14,354 nucleotides of DNA from positions 1 to 14,354 of the forward strand of contig SFEK01000045.1 in assembly GCA_004557285.1 (NCBI GenBank), written 5' to 3'. Numbering within the stretch: the first letter of the stretch is position 1; every line of letters begins with the position of its first letter. Below, piece after piece: positions 7,914 to 14,354 of this stretch. The notes beneath the pieces are model-generated. The model was not told the origin of the DNA. It was given only the letters and a program-made list of their open reading frames with translations, and did no database searches. The DNA comes from Bacteroidales bacterium (GTDB lineage Bacteria > Bacteroidota > Bacteroidia > Bacteroidales > Bacteroidaceae). A program made the position numbers and the translations under genes.

Positions 7914-7957
7914 CATGCGAAAAATGAATGGCCAAAACTACCTTTTTCTGATTACTG

Positions 7958-9547
7958 CTATCTCCCGAGCCATTGTTCTGGGTTTAGTTTTGCCGTGCCT
8001 TTGCGCAGCTGGAATTGCAGCACAGCATCTGTACCCAATGTGCCCAGGGCCTGACGGGCAGAGACTTTCTGCCCTCGATACACGCAGGTGGAGCCAAGGT
8101 TGCAATACACCGAGATATACAAGCCATGGCGCACCATCACTATCTTGGAGCCACCCACATTGCTCACCGCACTCACCTCGCCGTCAAATACCGAGCGGAC
8201 AGTGGCGCCTGGAGCACCCTTGAGGTTGACACCCTTATTGTCGAGTGTCACGTTTTTCAATCCTTCCACATTATAGCGTCCAAAGTGGCTCACCACCTTG
8301 CATGCTCCAGCCAAGGGCATGGGCAATCGTCCACGGTTGCGTTCAAACGAACCATTGAGTGCACGGTCTTCGCTGGCCACGGATGTGGCTTCAGAAGACT
8401 CTTTCTTGGCCTTGTCGAGCTCGGCCTTGTGGCGTTCTGCCTCCACCCTGGCCTTGCGTTCTGCGGCAATTCTGTTCGACTCAGCCTCACGGGCTTCTCT
8501 CTCGGCACGCTCTCTCTCAGCCGCACTCTTGGCCTCGGCAGCCTTGGCCTCAGCCTTCAGTCGGGCTTCCCGTTCGCGGGCAGCAGCTATTCTTCGTTCG
8601 TTCTCGCGGGCTGCCGCCTCAGCAGCCGCCTTTTTCCTGGCCAGTTCTTCTGCTCTCTTCTTTGCGGCAGCCTCGGCAGCCGCTGCCTTGCGGCGGGCTT
8701 CTGCTTCGGCACGCGCCTTGGCCTTGGCCACCTCCTCAGCCACCAGACGGTCAATCTGTGCATTGAGTTCGGCGTCTTTCTTGCGTTGTTCGGCTATAAC
8801 GGCCTGTATGGTTTTCTGTTGTTTCTGCAACGAGTTGACCACCTTCTGCTGTTCTGCCTGTTGCCCTTGCAGGGCAGCATGTTCCTGCCTGCTTTTGTTC
8901 AACAGTATATTTTTAGACCCACGCACCTTGTTGAGTTCATCATTCTTGGCATTGATTTGTGCCTGCTTGGCCTTCACTATCTCACCCTGGGCGCGCTGGT
9001 AGGTGGCATATTCTCTTACAAACCGAAGACGGCGATACATCTGTGCCATGTTTTTGGCACTAAAGATAAACATCAATTTGTCTTGTATGGTACGATTGCC
9101 AGCCAGATACTGCATGGATTTGGCATATTTTGCCTTTCTCTCTTCCAGTTGTGCCTGCAGGGTGGACAACTGGTTGCGCAGCATCACGATGTTTCCGTCA
9201 AGATGGCTGATATCGTTCTGGATATTCGTAATCGACTGCTTACGCTGGTTGATTTCACCATTGATGGTCATCAGGTCACCAAGCCTTTTCTTCACATCAG
9301 CCTTGTTGGCACGCAACAGCCGCTCTTGTTCCTTGATTTTCTTCTGCACATCAGCACGTTTGTTTTTCAGGCCTTTGATGGATGGAGTATTGTATTCGGC
9401 CGTTTTCTTCTTGGACGTGGTCTTTTTCTTCTTGCTCTTCGCACTCGCGGATGTCTTGGCTTTTTTGCGTGCTGTCGTCTTGGCCTTTTGTGCCTCAGCA
9501 GGCAAAAAGGTCAACATCGCGAGTAAAATGAATATTATGTGCTTCAT
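7958..9547 (-). CDS. EnvC-like murein hydrolase activator with degenerate M23/LytM domain
   Basis: This 529-residue exported protein resembles EnvC/NlpD-type activators of wall amidases. A signal peptide (1-19, cleavage after AEA) is followed by a basic segment with 14 Lys/Arg and no acidic residue (21-50). A coiled-coil region (about 58-265) comes next, then an Ala/Glu/Arg/Lys-rich stretch (about 272-385) that should form a long charged helix. The LytM fold ends it (about 407-527, from RLPMPL to NPEQWL). The M23 zinc ligands are all replaced: the HxGxD, YAHL and HLHFEL motifs read NKGVN (437-441), YCNL (481-484) and VLQFQL (509-514). It is therefore probably not a peptidase but an activator, as for E. 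coli EnvC. It is last in the dut operon, 14 bases after the DUF4292 gene. Confidence 0.88.
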   Translation of the reverse strand: MKHIIFILLAMLTFLPAEAQKAKTTARKKAKTSASAKSKKKKTTSKKKTAEYNTPSIKGLKNKRADVQKKIKEQERLLRANKADVKKRLGDLMTINGEINQRKQSITNIQNDISHLDGNIVMLRNQLSTLQAQLEERKAKYAKSMQYLAGNRTIQDKLMFIFSAKNMAQMYRRLRFVREYATYQRAQGEIVKAKQAQINAKNDELNKVRGSKNILLNKSRQEHAALQGQQAEQQKVVNSLQKQQKTIQAVIAEQRKKDAELNAQIDRLVAEEVAKAKARAEAEARRKAAAAEAAAKKRAEELARKKAAAEAAARENERRIAAAREREARLKAEAKAAEAKSAAERERAEREAREAESNRIAAERKARVEAERHKAELDKAKKESSEATSVASEDRALNGSFERNRGRLPMPLAGACKVVSHFGRYNVEGLKNVTLDNKGVNLKGAPGATVRSVFDGEVSAVSNVGGSKIVMVRHGLYISVYCNLGSTCVYRGQKVSARQALGTLGTDAVLQFQLRKGTAKLNPEQWLGR

Positions 9548-9561
9548 AAACCTTGTGACTG

Positions 9562-10443
9562 TTACATACTTAAGAGTTTGTTCATCAAATCCTGTGCATC
9601 CACCTTCTTGTACTTACTTCCTACGGTGGTCTTGACATCCCAATCAGATGAGGTGTCAAAAGAACTGAGAGAGAGCTTTAATGTCATCTTTTTTGCCCTT
9701 TTCAACGCTTCTGTCTGCATACTGAGCGATATGACGGTGGGGAACTGACGACCGTTCAGCACCTTGAAACCATCGTAGGTGCAATCAACGGTGGTCTTGC
9801 CATACTGGCGGCTTTGGTAAGTGACCTCGACCGACTTGATCAGTCCTGTGCCCTTGTCAACCGTCCATTGATAATTCATGTCTCCTTGACGGTGGACGAT
9901 CAGAGCAAGCGGCGAACCGGCAGGAAGCTCAACATCAAACTTCTTGTACGATGATTCGGTGATTTTTTCTCCCGGCAAAAAGAGTTTGTTCCAGAAGAGG
10001 GCTTGCAGAGCATAGAAGTCAAGGCCGTTGTTTCTCAGGAAATCCACATCGCTATAAGAGGCCTGCACATACTCCTTGTTCATTCTGTCCATGAGGAGCA
10101 CATTGTCTTTGGAAAATTCCAGACGCCCTGCTTCCATAAGTCCTAAGGGCACAAGTTGTATGCGTATCACCTCGTCTCTTCTCATCTTCAACGAACCAGA
10201 GACAGAAAAATCTTTTGAACCCGATGAAATGGTAAACTTTATCTTGGACGAAAGGTTGCTGAGATTGGCTTCGTTGGCACGCACCTTGTTGAAAACCGAC
10301 ATTTTTTCGGCATCAGTCTTGGTGGGTGAACCTGACGGCATAGAAGTGTCGGTGACCGCTTGTTTCGTTCCGCACGAAACGGTAGCCAACAACACGGCAA
10401 GCCATATCAATCCCTTCAACAAACAAGCATTTTTGCTGCACAT
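9562..10443 (-). CDS. DUF4292 family lipoprotein
   Basis: This 293-residue protein matches the Bacteroidota family DUF4292, whose function I cannot state. A lipoprotein signal (about 1-23, hydrophobic GLIWLAVLLATVS) ends at Cys24. No acidic run follows the cysteine, so the Bacteroidota surface-export signal is absent and a periplasm-facing anchor is likely. The rest looks like an extended beta-sheet protein (for example FSVSGSLKMRRDEVIRIQLV, then YQWTVDKGTGLIKSVEV). That suits a LolA/LolB-like open barrel, as I recall for the family, but this is inference. The start at 10443 has GGAG ten bases upstream and lies four bases past the TPR gene stop. An alternative start at 10461 would add six residues and overlap that gene by 14 bases. 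Confidence 0.85.
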   Translation of the reverse strand: MCSKNACLLKGLIWLAVLLATVSCGTKQAVTDTSMPSGSPTKTDAEKMSVFNKVRANEANLSNLSSKIKFTISSGSKDFSVSGSLKMRRDEVIRIQLVPLGLMEAGRLEFSKDNVLLMDRMNKEYVQASYSDVDFLRNNGLDFYALQALFWNKLFLPGEKITESSYKKFDVELPAGSPLALIVHRQGDMNYQWTVDKGTGLIKSVEVTYQSRQYGKTTVDCTYDGFKVLNGRQFPTVISLSMQTEALKRAKKMTLKLSLSSFDTSSDWDVKTTVGSKYKKVDAQDLMNKLLSM

Positions 10444-10447
10444 ATTA

Positions 10448-12226
10448 TTATTTCTCCACATATTTCTTGAGTTTGATTTTTCTGATCAGCACTTTATTGG
10501 TTTCATCCAAAGCCAAAGCTTTCTGCCAATATTCCACGGCTTTGGCCATGTCGCCACACATAGCGTGGATGTCTCCAGCATGTTCAAGCACCACGGATGA
10601 TGGCACACTGTCGTTGCTGACAGCCATATCTATATATTGACGCGCCTCGGCATATCGTTTTTGTTTGAACAAGATCCAGGCATAGGTGTCGAGCGAATTG
10701 GCATTGCCAGGCTCTGCCTGGATTGTCTTGAAGCTCATGCGTTCTGCTTTGTCCAGGTCTTTGTTCTGTTGCGCCAGATGGTAGGCGTAGTTGTTGAGCG
10801 CATAAAGATTATTGTCATTCCATTGCAGGCAGCTGTCGTAGGCTTCAAAAGACGCCTTTTCATCGCCCATTGAATGAAGGATATCTGCCATGACGGCATA
10901 GAGGTCAGAGGCCATGGAGCGGTCGGTCTCTTCGTCTATCTGAGCCACGCCATTGCGGAAGGCCAACAAGGCTTTCTCGTCATCCTGTTGCTGCACATAG
11001 CCCATGCCGAGGAAGTAGTAAAAAGCCATTTCATCGGGATTATACTCCACAGCCTGGCGGGAGAGCTGCACCACTCTGTCAAAGTCGTCTGCCGTCCATG
11101 CCGACTGGATGAGCGAGAGACGTGCTGCCACATTGTCGGGAGAAATGTCGAGCACCCGCATAATGGCCGAATCAATCTTTTCCTTGGGCATATTTTTCAA
11201 TGTCATATAGGCCACCTGCAGCTCGGCCATGTCGGAGGTTTCCTGGGGCTGGGCGAGAATACGATTGAACAGGTCAAGCACCTTGGTGCTGTCGCCTCCC
11301 TGCCTTTCGTTGTCGGCCACCACCTGTTTCATGAGCAGCATTTTGTCATCGATGGAGGTCTTGGTGCCGATGAGCAACTCGTTCTGCAAAGAGTCGGCCA
11401 ACTGCTTTTCGCCCATTGTCCTGTAGTAATCCACCAAAGACATGCGCGCCATCACATTTTCTGGCTCTATAGCGAGCACTTCCTGGTATTGGGCGTAGGC
11501 ATCGGCAGGACTCCCGTTCTGCAAGAGCCAGTTGCCCTTCATCACTCGATAGCTCATGTCGTTGGGGTGCTTGTGGGTGAGACCTTCCAGCACTTTCAGT
11601 TCTTCGTCTTTCTTTCCTTGCAGCGAATATATCCTCATTTTGGCCAAGGCCGTCTTTTCGTTTGCCCCGTCGAGCAGTTCCATCCTGTTGATGGTATGAA
11701 TCACATTGTCATAATCGCGCTTTTTGCCATACAGCTGAACCAGCACCTGGAGCACGTCGCTTCTGTCTGGCGTGTTGGCAAAGAGTTTTTCAAATGCCGT
11801 GATGGCTCCGTCATAATTTTCGGAGGCGATATAGCAACTGGCCAGACGCTCTAAATAGGTATTGTTGTCGGGAGCCAAGGCTGCAGCTTTCTGCACATCG
11901 GCAAACAGGGCTGAATCGCCATACAACGGTCCGTCGTATGATGAAAGCATGAAATAGGTATCGGCTGAATTGGGGTTGATGGCAAGACAATGCTGCAACA
12001 GGTCGTATGCAGCATCAAAATGCCCCTGGCTCTGCTGGCTGACAGCCTCGAAGAAAAACATCTTGAAGCGAAGACTGTCGTTGTGGCTCAATGGGGGAAT
12101 ATAAGGGCGTGCCGTCTTGGTGGCCGGATGGGTTACATCAGAAACCGCAGCACCGCCACAGGCAGCAAGCATCACAAGTCCTAAAACGGACAACAACAGC
12201 ACATTGAGTCTTTTTATCATCATCAT
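10448..12226 (-). CDS. Tetratricopeptide repeat lipoprotein
   Basis: This 592-residue protein begins with a lipoprotein signal (MMMIKRLNVLLLSVLGLVML) and lipobox cysteine at 23 (LAAC). The +2 to +7 positions lack acidic residues, so it is probably anchored facing the periplasm. The remainder is nearly all helical TPR units. Clear ones are near 61-94, 121-154, 191-222, 224-257, 366-397, 400-430, 440-470, 474-507, 510-538 and 546-578, with the usual small/large pattern such as LASCYIASENYDGAITAFEK. TPR arrays are protein-binding scaffolds; the partner is unknown. Its start ATG shares bases with the dut stop (ATGA overlap), so the two are translationally coupled. Two further Met codons at the start make the exact start uncertain by one or two residues. 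Confidence 0.9.
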   Translation of the reverse strand: MMMIKRLNVLLLSVLGLVMLAACGGAAVSDVTHPATKTARPYIPPLSHNDSLRFKMFFFEAVSQQSQGHFDAAYDLLQHCLAINPNSADTYFMLSSYDGPLYGDSALFADVQKAAALAPDNNTYLERLASCYIASENYDGAITAFEKLFANTPDRSDVLQVLVQLYGKKRDYDNVIHTINRMELLDGANEKTALAKMRIYSLQGKKDEELKVLEGLTHKHPNDMSYRVMKGNWLLQNGSPADAYAQYQEVLAIEPENVMARMSLVDYYRTMGEKQLADSLQNELLIGTKTSIDDKMLLMKQVVADNERQGGDSTKVLDLFNRILAQPQETSDMAELQVAYMTLKNMPKEKIDSAIMRVLDISPDNVAARLSLIQSAWTADDFDRVVQLSRQAVEYNPDEMAFYYFLGMGYVQQQDDEKALLAFRNGVAQIDEETDRSMASDLYAVMADILHSMGDEKASFEAYDSCLQWNDNNLYALNNYAYHLAQQNKDLDKAERMSFKTIQAEPGNANSLDTYAWILFKQKRYAEARQYIDMAVSNDSVPSSVVLEHAGDIHAMCGDMAKAVEYWQKALALDETNKVLIRKIKLKKYVEK

Positions 12227-12660
12227 TTCACTCCGGTGTGGCCATATCCACCAGTTCCACGTTCTGTTTCGTCAAGCTGTTCTACTTCAACAAACTCCAC
12301 TTGTTCATATTTGGCGACAATCATCTGGGCGATGCGTTCACCATCGTTCACCACAAAAGGCACATCAGAAAGATTCACCAACAGCACCTTCACCTCTCCT
12401 CTATAGTCGGCGTCCACCGTGCCCGGCGTGTTGAGCACGGTCACACCATGCTTGAGGGCCAAACCGCTTCGCGGACGAATCTGCGCCTCATGACCTACGG
12501 GAAGGGCGATGTAAAGACCTGTGGGTATGAGCTTGCGCTCCATGGGCTGCAATGTGACGGGCTCTTCAAGATTTGCCCTCAAGTCCATTCCTGCACTCAT
12601 TTCCGTAGCGTAGGCAGGCAATGGCTGATGTCCTTTGTTGATAACCTTAACTAATGTCAT
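12223..12660 (-). CDS. dut: dUTP diphosphatase (dUTPase)
   Basis: Dut is the trimeric dUTPase that hydrolyses dUTP to dUMP and pyrophosphate, keeping uracil out of DNA and feeding dTMP synthesis. All five family motifs are present in 145 residues: MSAGMDLRA (21-29), RPRSGLALKHG (62-72), NTPGTVDADYRGEV (77-90) with catalytic D83, GERIAQM (107-113) and RGTGGYGHTG (134-143). Motif 5 has Tyr139 where Phe is usual, a conservative change that should still stack on the uracil. Length is normal. It is the first gene of a four-gene minus-strand operon and overlaps the TPR gene by four bases. A -7 box lies at 12693-12686, and dgt diverges from it. Confidence 0.97.
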   Translation of the reverse strand: MTLVKVINKGHQPLPAYATEMSAGMDLRANLEEPVTLQPMERKLIPTGLYIALPVGHEAQIRPRSGLALKHGVTVLNTPGTVDADYRGEVKVLLVNLSDVPFVVNDGERIAQMIVAKYEQVEFVEVEQLDETERGTGGYGHTGVK

Positions 12661-12685
12661 TTGATGTTACGTTGATTTAGAACTG

Positions 12686-12693
12686 CAAAATTA
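12686..12693 (-). promoter_or_regulatory. -7 promoter box for the dut operon
   Basis: The minus strand reads TAATTTTG, an exact TAnnTTTG match ending 25 bases before the dut ATG and predicting a leader of about 20 bases. A -33 TTTG at the expected spacing is not clear. A weaker box, TACCTTTA, lies upstream on the same strand at 12717-12710. Confidence 0.55.
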
Positions 12694-12757
12694 ACCATTT
12701 ATATTGAGATAAAGGTATTTTTATGCGTAAAAAGAATGATTTTAGCCATTTTTAGAT

Positions 12758-12765
12758 TACTTTTG
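12758..12765 (+). promoter_or_regulatory. -7 promoter box for dgt
   Basis: TACTTTTG matches TAnnTTTG exactly. Transcription would start near 12770, giving a leader of about 55-60 bases if translation begins at 12828, or only about 7 bases if it begins at the in-frame ATG at 12777. The dut promoter box lies 64 bases away, pointing the other way, so both promoters share the 12661-12827 region. Confidence 0.5.
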
Positions 12766-12827
12766 CGCCATAGAACATGAAGAGGCTTCAGGCAAGCATC
12801 TTCTCATTAATAAGTATAAGCATCATG

Positions 12828-14168
12828 ATGAAGTGGCAACAACTAATCTCCAACAAAAGGCTGGGGCAGGAATCAAGACACCCTGACAGGCAAGACGACC
12901 GTACGGAATTCAAGCGCGACTACGACCGGCTCATATTTTCAGCACCCTTCAGGCGTATGCAGAACAAGACACAGGTTTTTCCTCTTCCGGGAAGCATCTT
13001 CGTGCACAACCGCCTGACCCACAGTCTAGAAGTGGCAAGCGTGGGCATGTCGCTGGGCAACGATGTGGCTCATGCCGTGATGAAGACCAGACCCGAACTG
13101 GCCGACACGCTGTTTCCACAGATTGGCACTATCGTGAGCACGGCTTGCCTTGCACACGACATGGGCAACCCTCCATTCGGACATTCAGGCGAAAAAGCCA
13201 TACAGACATTCTTCTCCGAGGGTAACGGAGCAATACTCCAGCCTATGGTGAGCAAGGAACTGTGGGCAGACATCACGCATTTTGAAGGCAACGCCAATGC
13301 CTTCAGACTGCTGGCTCACCGTTTTCTGGGCAGGCGCGACGGAGGCTTTGCCATGACCTACGCCACACTTGCGTCTATCGTGAAATATCCCTTTGCCTCA
13401 ACCCTTGCCGAAAAAGGTCACGGCAAATTCGGATTTTTCAAGGAAGAGCAAGAAATATATAGGAATATCGCCGATGAATTGGGAATAATTTGTCTGTCCA
13501 AGCCACATGAGCCTTTACAGTATGTGCGACATCCGCTGGTGTATCTGGTAGAAGCCGCCGACGACATCTGCTATGAGATCATGGACATCGAGGATGCGCA
13601 CAAACTGAAAATCATCACCTTTGAAGAGACGCAGCACCTGCTGCTGGATTTCTTCCTCCCCGAACAGCAGGAGCGGATATTGAAGCGGATTGCCGACGAG
13701 GGCATTACCGACGACAACGAGAAGGTGATCTACATGCGTGCCTGCACCATCGGTGCGCTTGAGCGGGCATGTGTGGAAACCTTCATGCTGCATGAGGATG
13801 AAATCATGACGGGCACATTCAAGGGCAGCCTCATGGAGCATATTGCAGAACCTTTGGCCTCGGCATACCAACGATGCACCCAACTGTCCATGCAAAAAAT
13901 CTACAACAGCAAGCCCGTGCTTGACGTTGAACTAAGTGGTTTCAGAATCATGGACACGCTGATGAACGCCATGACAGAGGCCGTGTTACATCCCAAACGT
14001 TATTACTCCCGCCAGTTGATGAGCAGGGTGAGCAGCCAGTATGACATACACTCGCCCCATCTGGAAACGAGAATCATGGCCGTGATTGACTATATCAGCG
14101 GCATGACCGACGTATATGCGCTCGACATCTACCAGAAGCTCAACGGCACAAGCCTGCCCATTGTCTGA
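12828..14168 (+). CDS. dgt: Deoxyguanosinetriphosphate triphosphohydrolase (dGTPase), HD superfamily
   Basis: Dgt-type enzymes split dGTP into deoxyguanosine and tripolyphosphate in the cytoplasm. This 446-residue protein has the HD metal site: H65 in RLTHSLEVA, H110-D111 in CLAHDMGNPPFGHSGEKA and D245 in EAADDICYEIMD. It also has the family N-terminal block RQDDRTEFKRDYDRLIFSAP (21-40), followed by FRRMQNKTQVFPLPGS, and HFEGNANAFR (151-160). The frame extends 17 codons upstream to 12777, but those residues are hydrophobic and outside the family, and related proteins start near MKWQQLISNKR. The ATG at 12825 is an equally close alternative to 12828. The exact dNTP preference cannot be read from sequence; some relatives hydrolyse several dNTPs. 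It is a single gene divergent from dut. Confidence 0.94.
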   Translation: MKWQQLISNKRLGQESRHPDRQDDRTEFKRDYDRLIFSAPFRRMQNKTQVFPLPGSIFVHNRLTHSLEVASVGMSLGNDVAHAVMKTRPELADTLFPQIGTIVSTACLAHDMGNPPFGHSGEKAIQTFFSEGNGAILQPMVSKELWADITHFEGNANAFRLLAHRFLGRRDGGFAMTYATLASIVKYPFASTLAEKGHGKFGFFKEEQEIYRNIADELGIICLSKPHEPLQYVRHPLVYLVEAADDICYEIMDIEDAHKLKIITFEETQHLLLDFFLPEQQERILKRIADEGITDDNEKVIYMRACTIGALERACVETFMLHEDEIMTGTFKGSLMEHIAEPLASAYQRCTQLSMQKIYNSKPVLDVELSGFRIMDTLMNAMTEAVLHPKRYYSRQLMSRVSSQYDIHSPHLETRIMAVIDYISGMTDVYALDIYQKLNGTSLPIV

Positions 14169-14216
14169 CGAAAGGGTTGCTGCCATACACAAAGGTTGTT
14201 GGAATAGATACATTAC

Positions 14217-14242
14217 TGGGTCCGCTTTTTCAAGCGGACCCA
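14217..14242. repeat. Perfect 11-bp hairpin after dgt
   Basis: TGGGTCCGCTT (14217-14227) and AAGCGGACCCA (14232-14242) form a perfect 11-bp stem with a four-base loop. There is no T tract on either side, so it is not a standard intrinsic terminator. It may protect the dgt mRNA 3' end or help termination together with the next hairpin. Confidence 0.6.
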
Positions 14243-14277
14243 TACATTATATATATACATCGCCTATATATACAGGA

Positions 14278-14315
14278 AAAGCCTCCCCAAACGAGCGGTT
14301 CTGTAGGGAGGCTTT
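14278..14315 (+). terminator. Candidate terminator hairpin downstream of dgt, possibly bidirectional
   Basis: AAAGCCTCCC (14278-14287) pairs perfectly with GGGAGGCTTT (14306-14315) around an 18-base loop. In plus-strand RNA the stem ends in UUU followed by CUC; in minus-strand RNA it is followed by UUUU then CC. U tracts are short both ways, so it may stop dgt, a leftward gene off the right edge, or both. Beyond it, 14316-14354 holds only an AT-rich stretch with no gene I can support. Confidence 0.55.
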
Positions 14316-14354
14316 CTCGCAAAAACATGAAAAACAAATAATCAATCATTGTGT

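Noticed and set aside
7958..8340. Calling the LytM domain an active M23 endopeptidase
   Set aside because: All the zinc-ligand positions I can align are substituted, so only a regulatory role is supportable.
8400..8760. Tandem DNA repeats or a CRISPR-like array in the gcc/ttc-rich stretch
   Set aside because: The repetition comes from Ala/Glu/Arg codons of the long helix; there is no fixed repeat unit or spacer.
8015..9526. A 503-codon open frame on the plus strand opposite the EnvC-like gene, and a 234-codon Ala/Ser-rich one at 8298-9002
   Set aside because: Both are mirror images of the Ala/Glu/Lys/Arg-rich coding sequence on the minus strand, whose codon pattern removes stops. They have no recognisable domain and lie wholly inside a convincing gene.
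10874..11854. A 326-codon open frame opposite the TPR lipoprotein gene
   Set aside because: It lies wholly within the TPR gene, has no known motif and no promoter or ribosome-binding site that stands out.
12710..12717. TACCTTTA on the minus strand as a second dut promoter
   Set aside because: It misses the final G of the -7 consensus, and a perfect box lies closer to the gene.
14327..14341. Tiny open frame (MKNK) after the last hairpin as a leader peptide
   Set aside because: Four codons in A-rich DNA is expected by chance, and the downstream gene is outside the window.

Overview
The window looks like chromosomal core sequence from a Bacteroidales bacterium, most likely Prevotella or a close relative. 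The basis is the Bacteroidota form of each protein (RecO, FtsZ, FtsA, FtsQ, DUF4292), the order murG-murC-ftsQ-ftsA-ftsZ-yqeY, and start regions carrying the Bacteroidales -7 promoter box TAnnTTTG. I see no tRNA, rRNA, CRISPR array, insertion sequence or phage gene. The placement rests on recalled family features, not on a search.

Layout from left to right. (1) Bases 1-103 are a divergent promoter region: one promoter fires left out of the window and another drives recO (+, 104-826). (2) recO converges with the next operon, and bases 867-960 hold two back-to-back terminators, one per strand. (3) A minus-strand division and wall operon, read right to left, is murG (7759-6644), murC (6574-5192), ftsQ (5164-4340), ftsA (4333-2879), ftsZ (2809-1436) and a YqeY-domain gene (1411-962). 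It is the distal half of a dcw cluster. ftsW, which usually precedes murG, is absent; a promoter and a terminator sit there instead. (4) A second minus-strand operon, read right to left, is dut (12660-12223), a TPR lipoprotein (12226-10448), a DUF4292 lipoprotein (10443-9562) and an EnvC-like factor (9547-7958), ending at a hairpin at 7881-7913. (5) dgt (+, 12828-14168) diverges from dut across a 167-base region with two outward promoters, and two hairpins follow it.

How the genes fit together. MurG and MurC work in peptidoglycan precursor synthesis, and FtsQ, FtsA and FtsZ build the divisome. The EnvC-like protein probably switches on wall amidases at septation. The two lipoproteins appear to be periplasm-facing envelope proteins of unknown role. 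Dut and Dgt both hydrolyse dNTPs (dUTP and dGTP) and RecO acts in recombinational repair, so the window mixes cell division with nucleotide-pool and DNA maintenance.

This is mostly an ordinary, well-conserved region and I found no convincing new system. The points most worth a second look are an EnvC-like protein lacking every LytM metal ligand, the dcw cluster split at murG, the paired strand-specific terminators, the shared promoter boxes (including a nearly leaderless recO), and the unusual FtsZ and FtsA C-termini.
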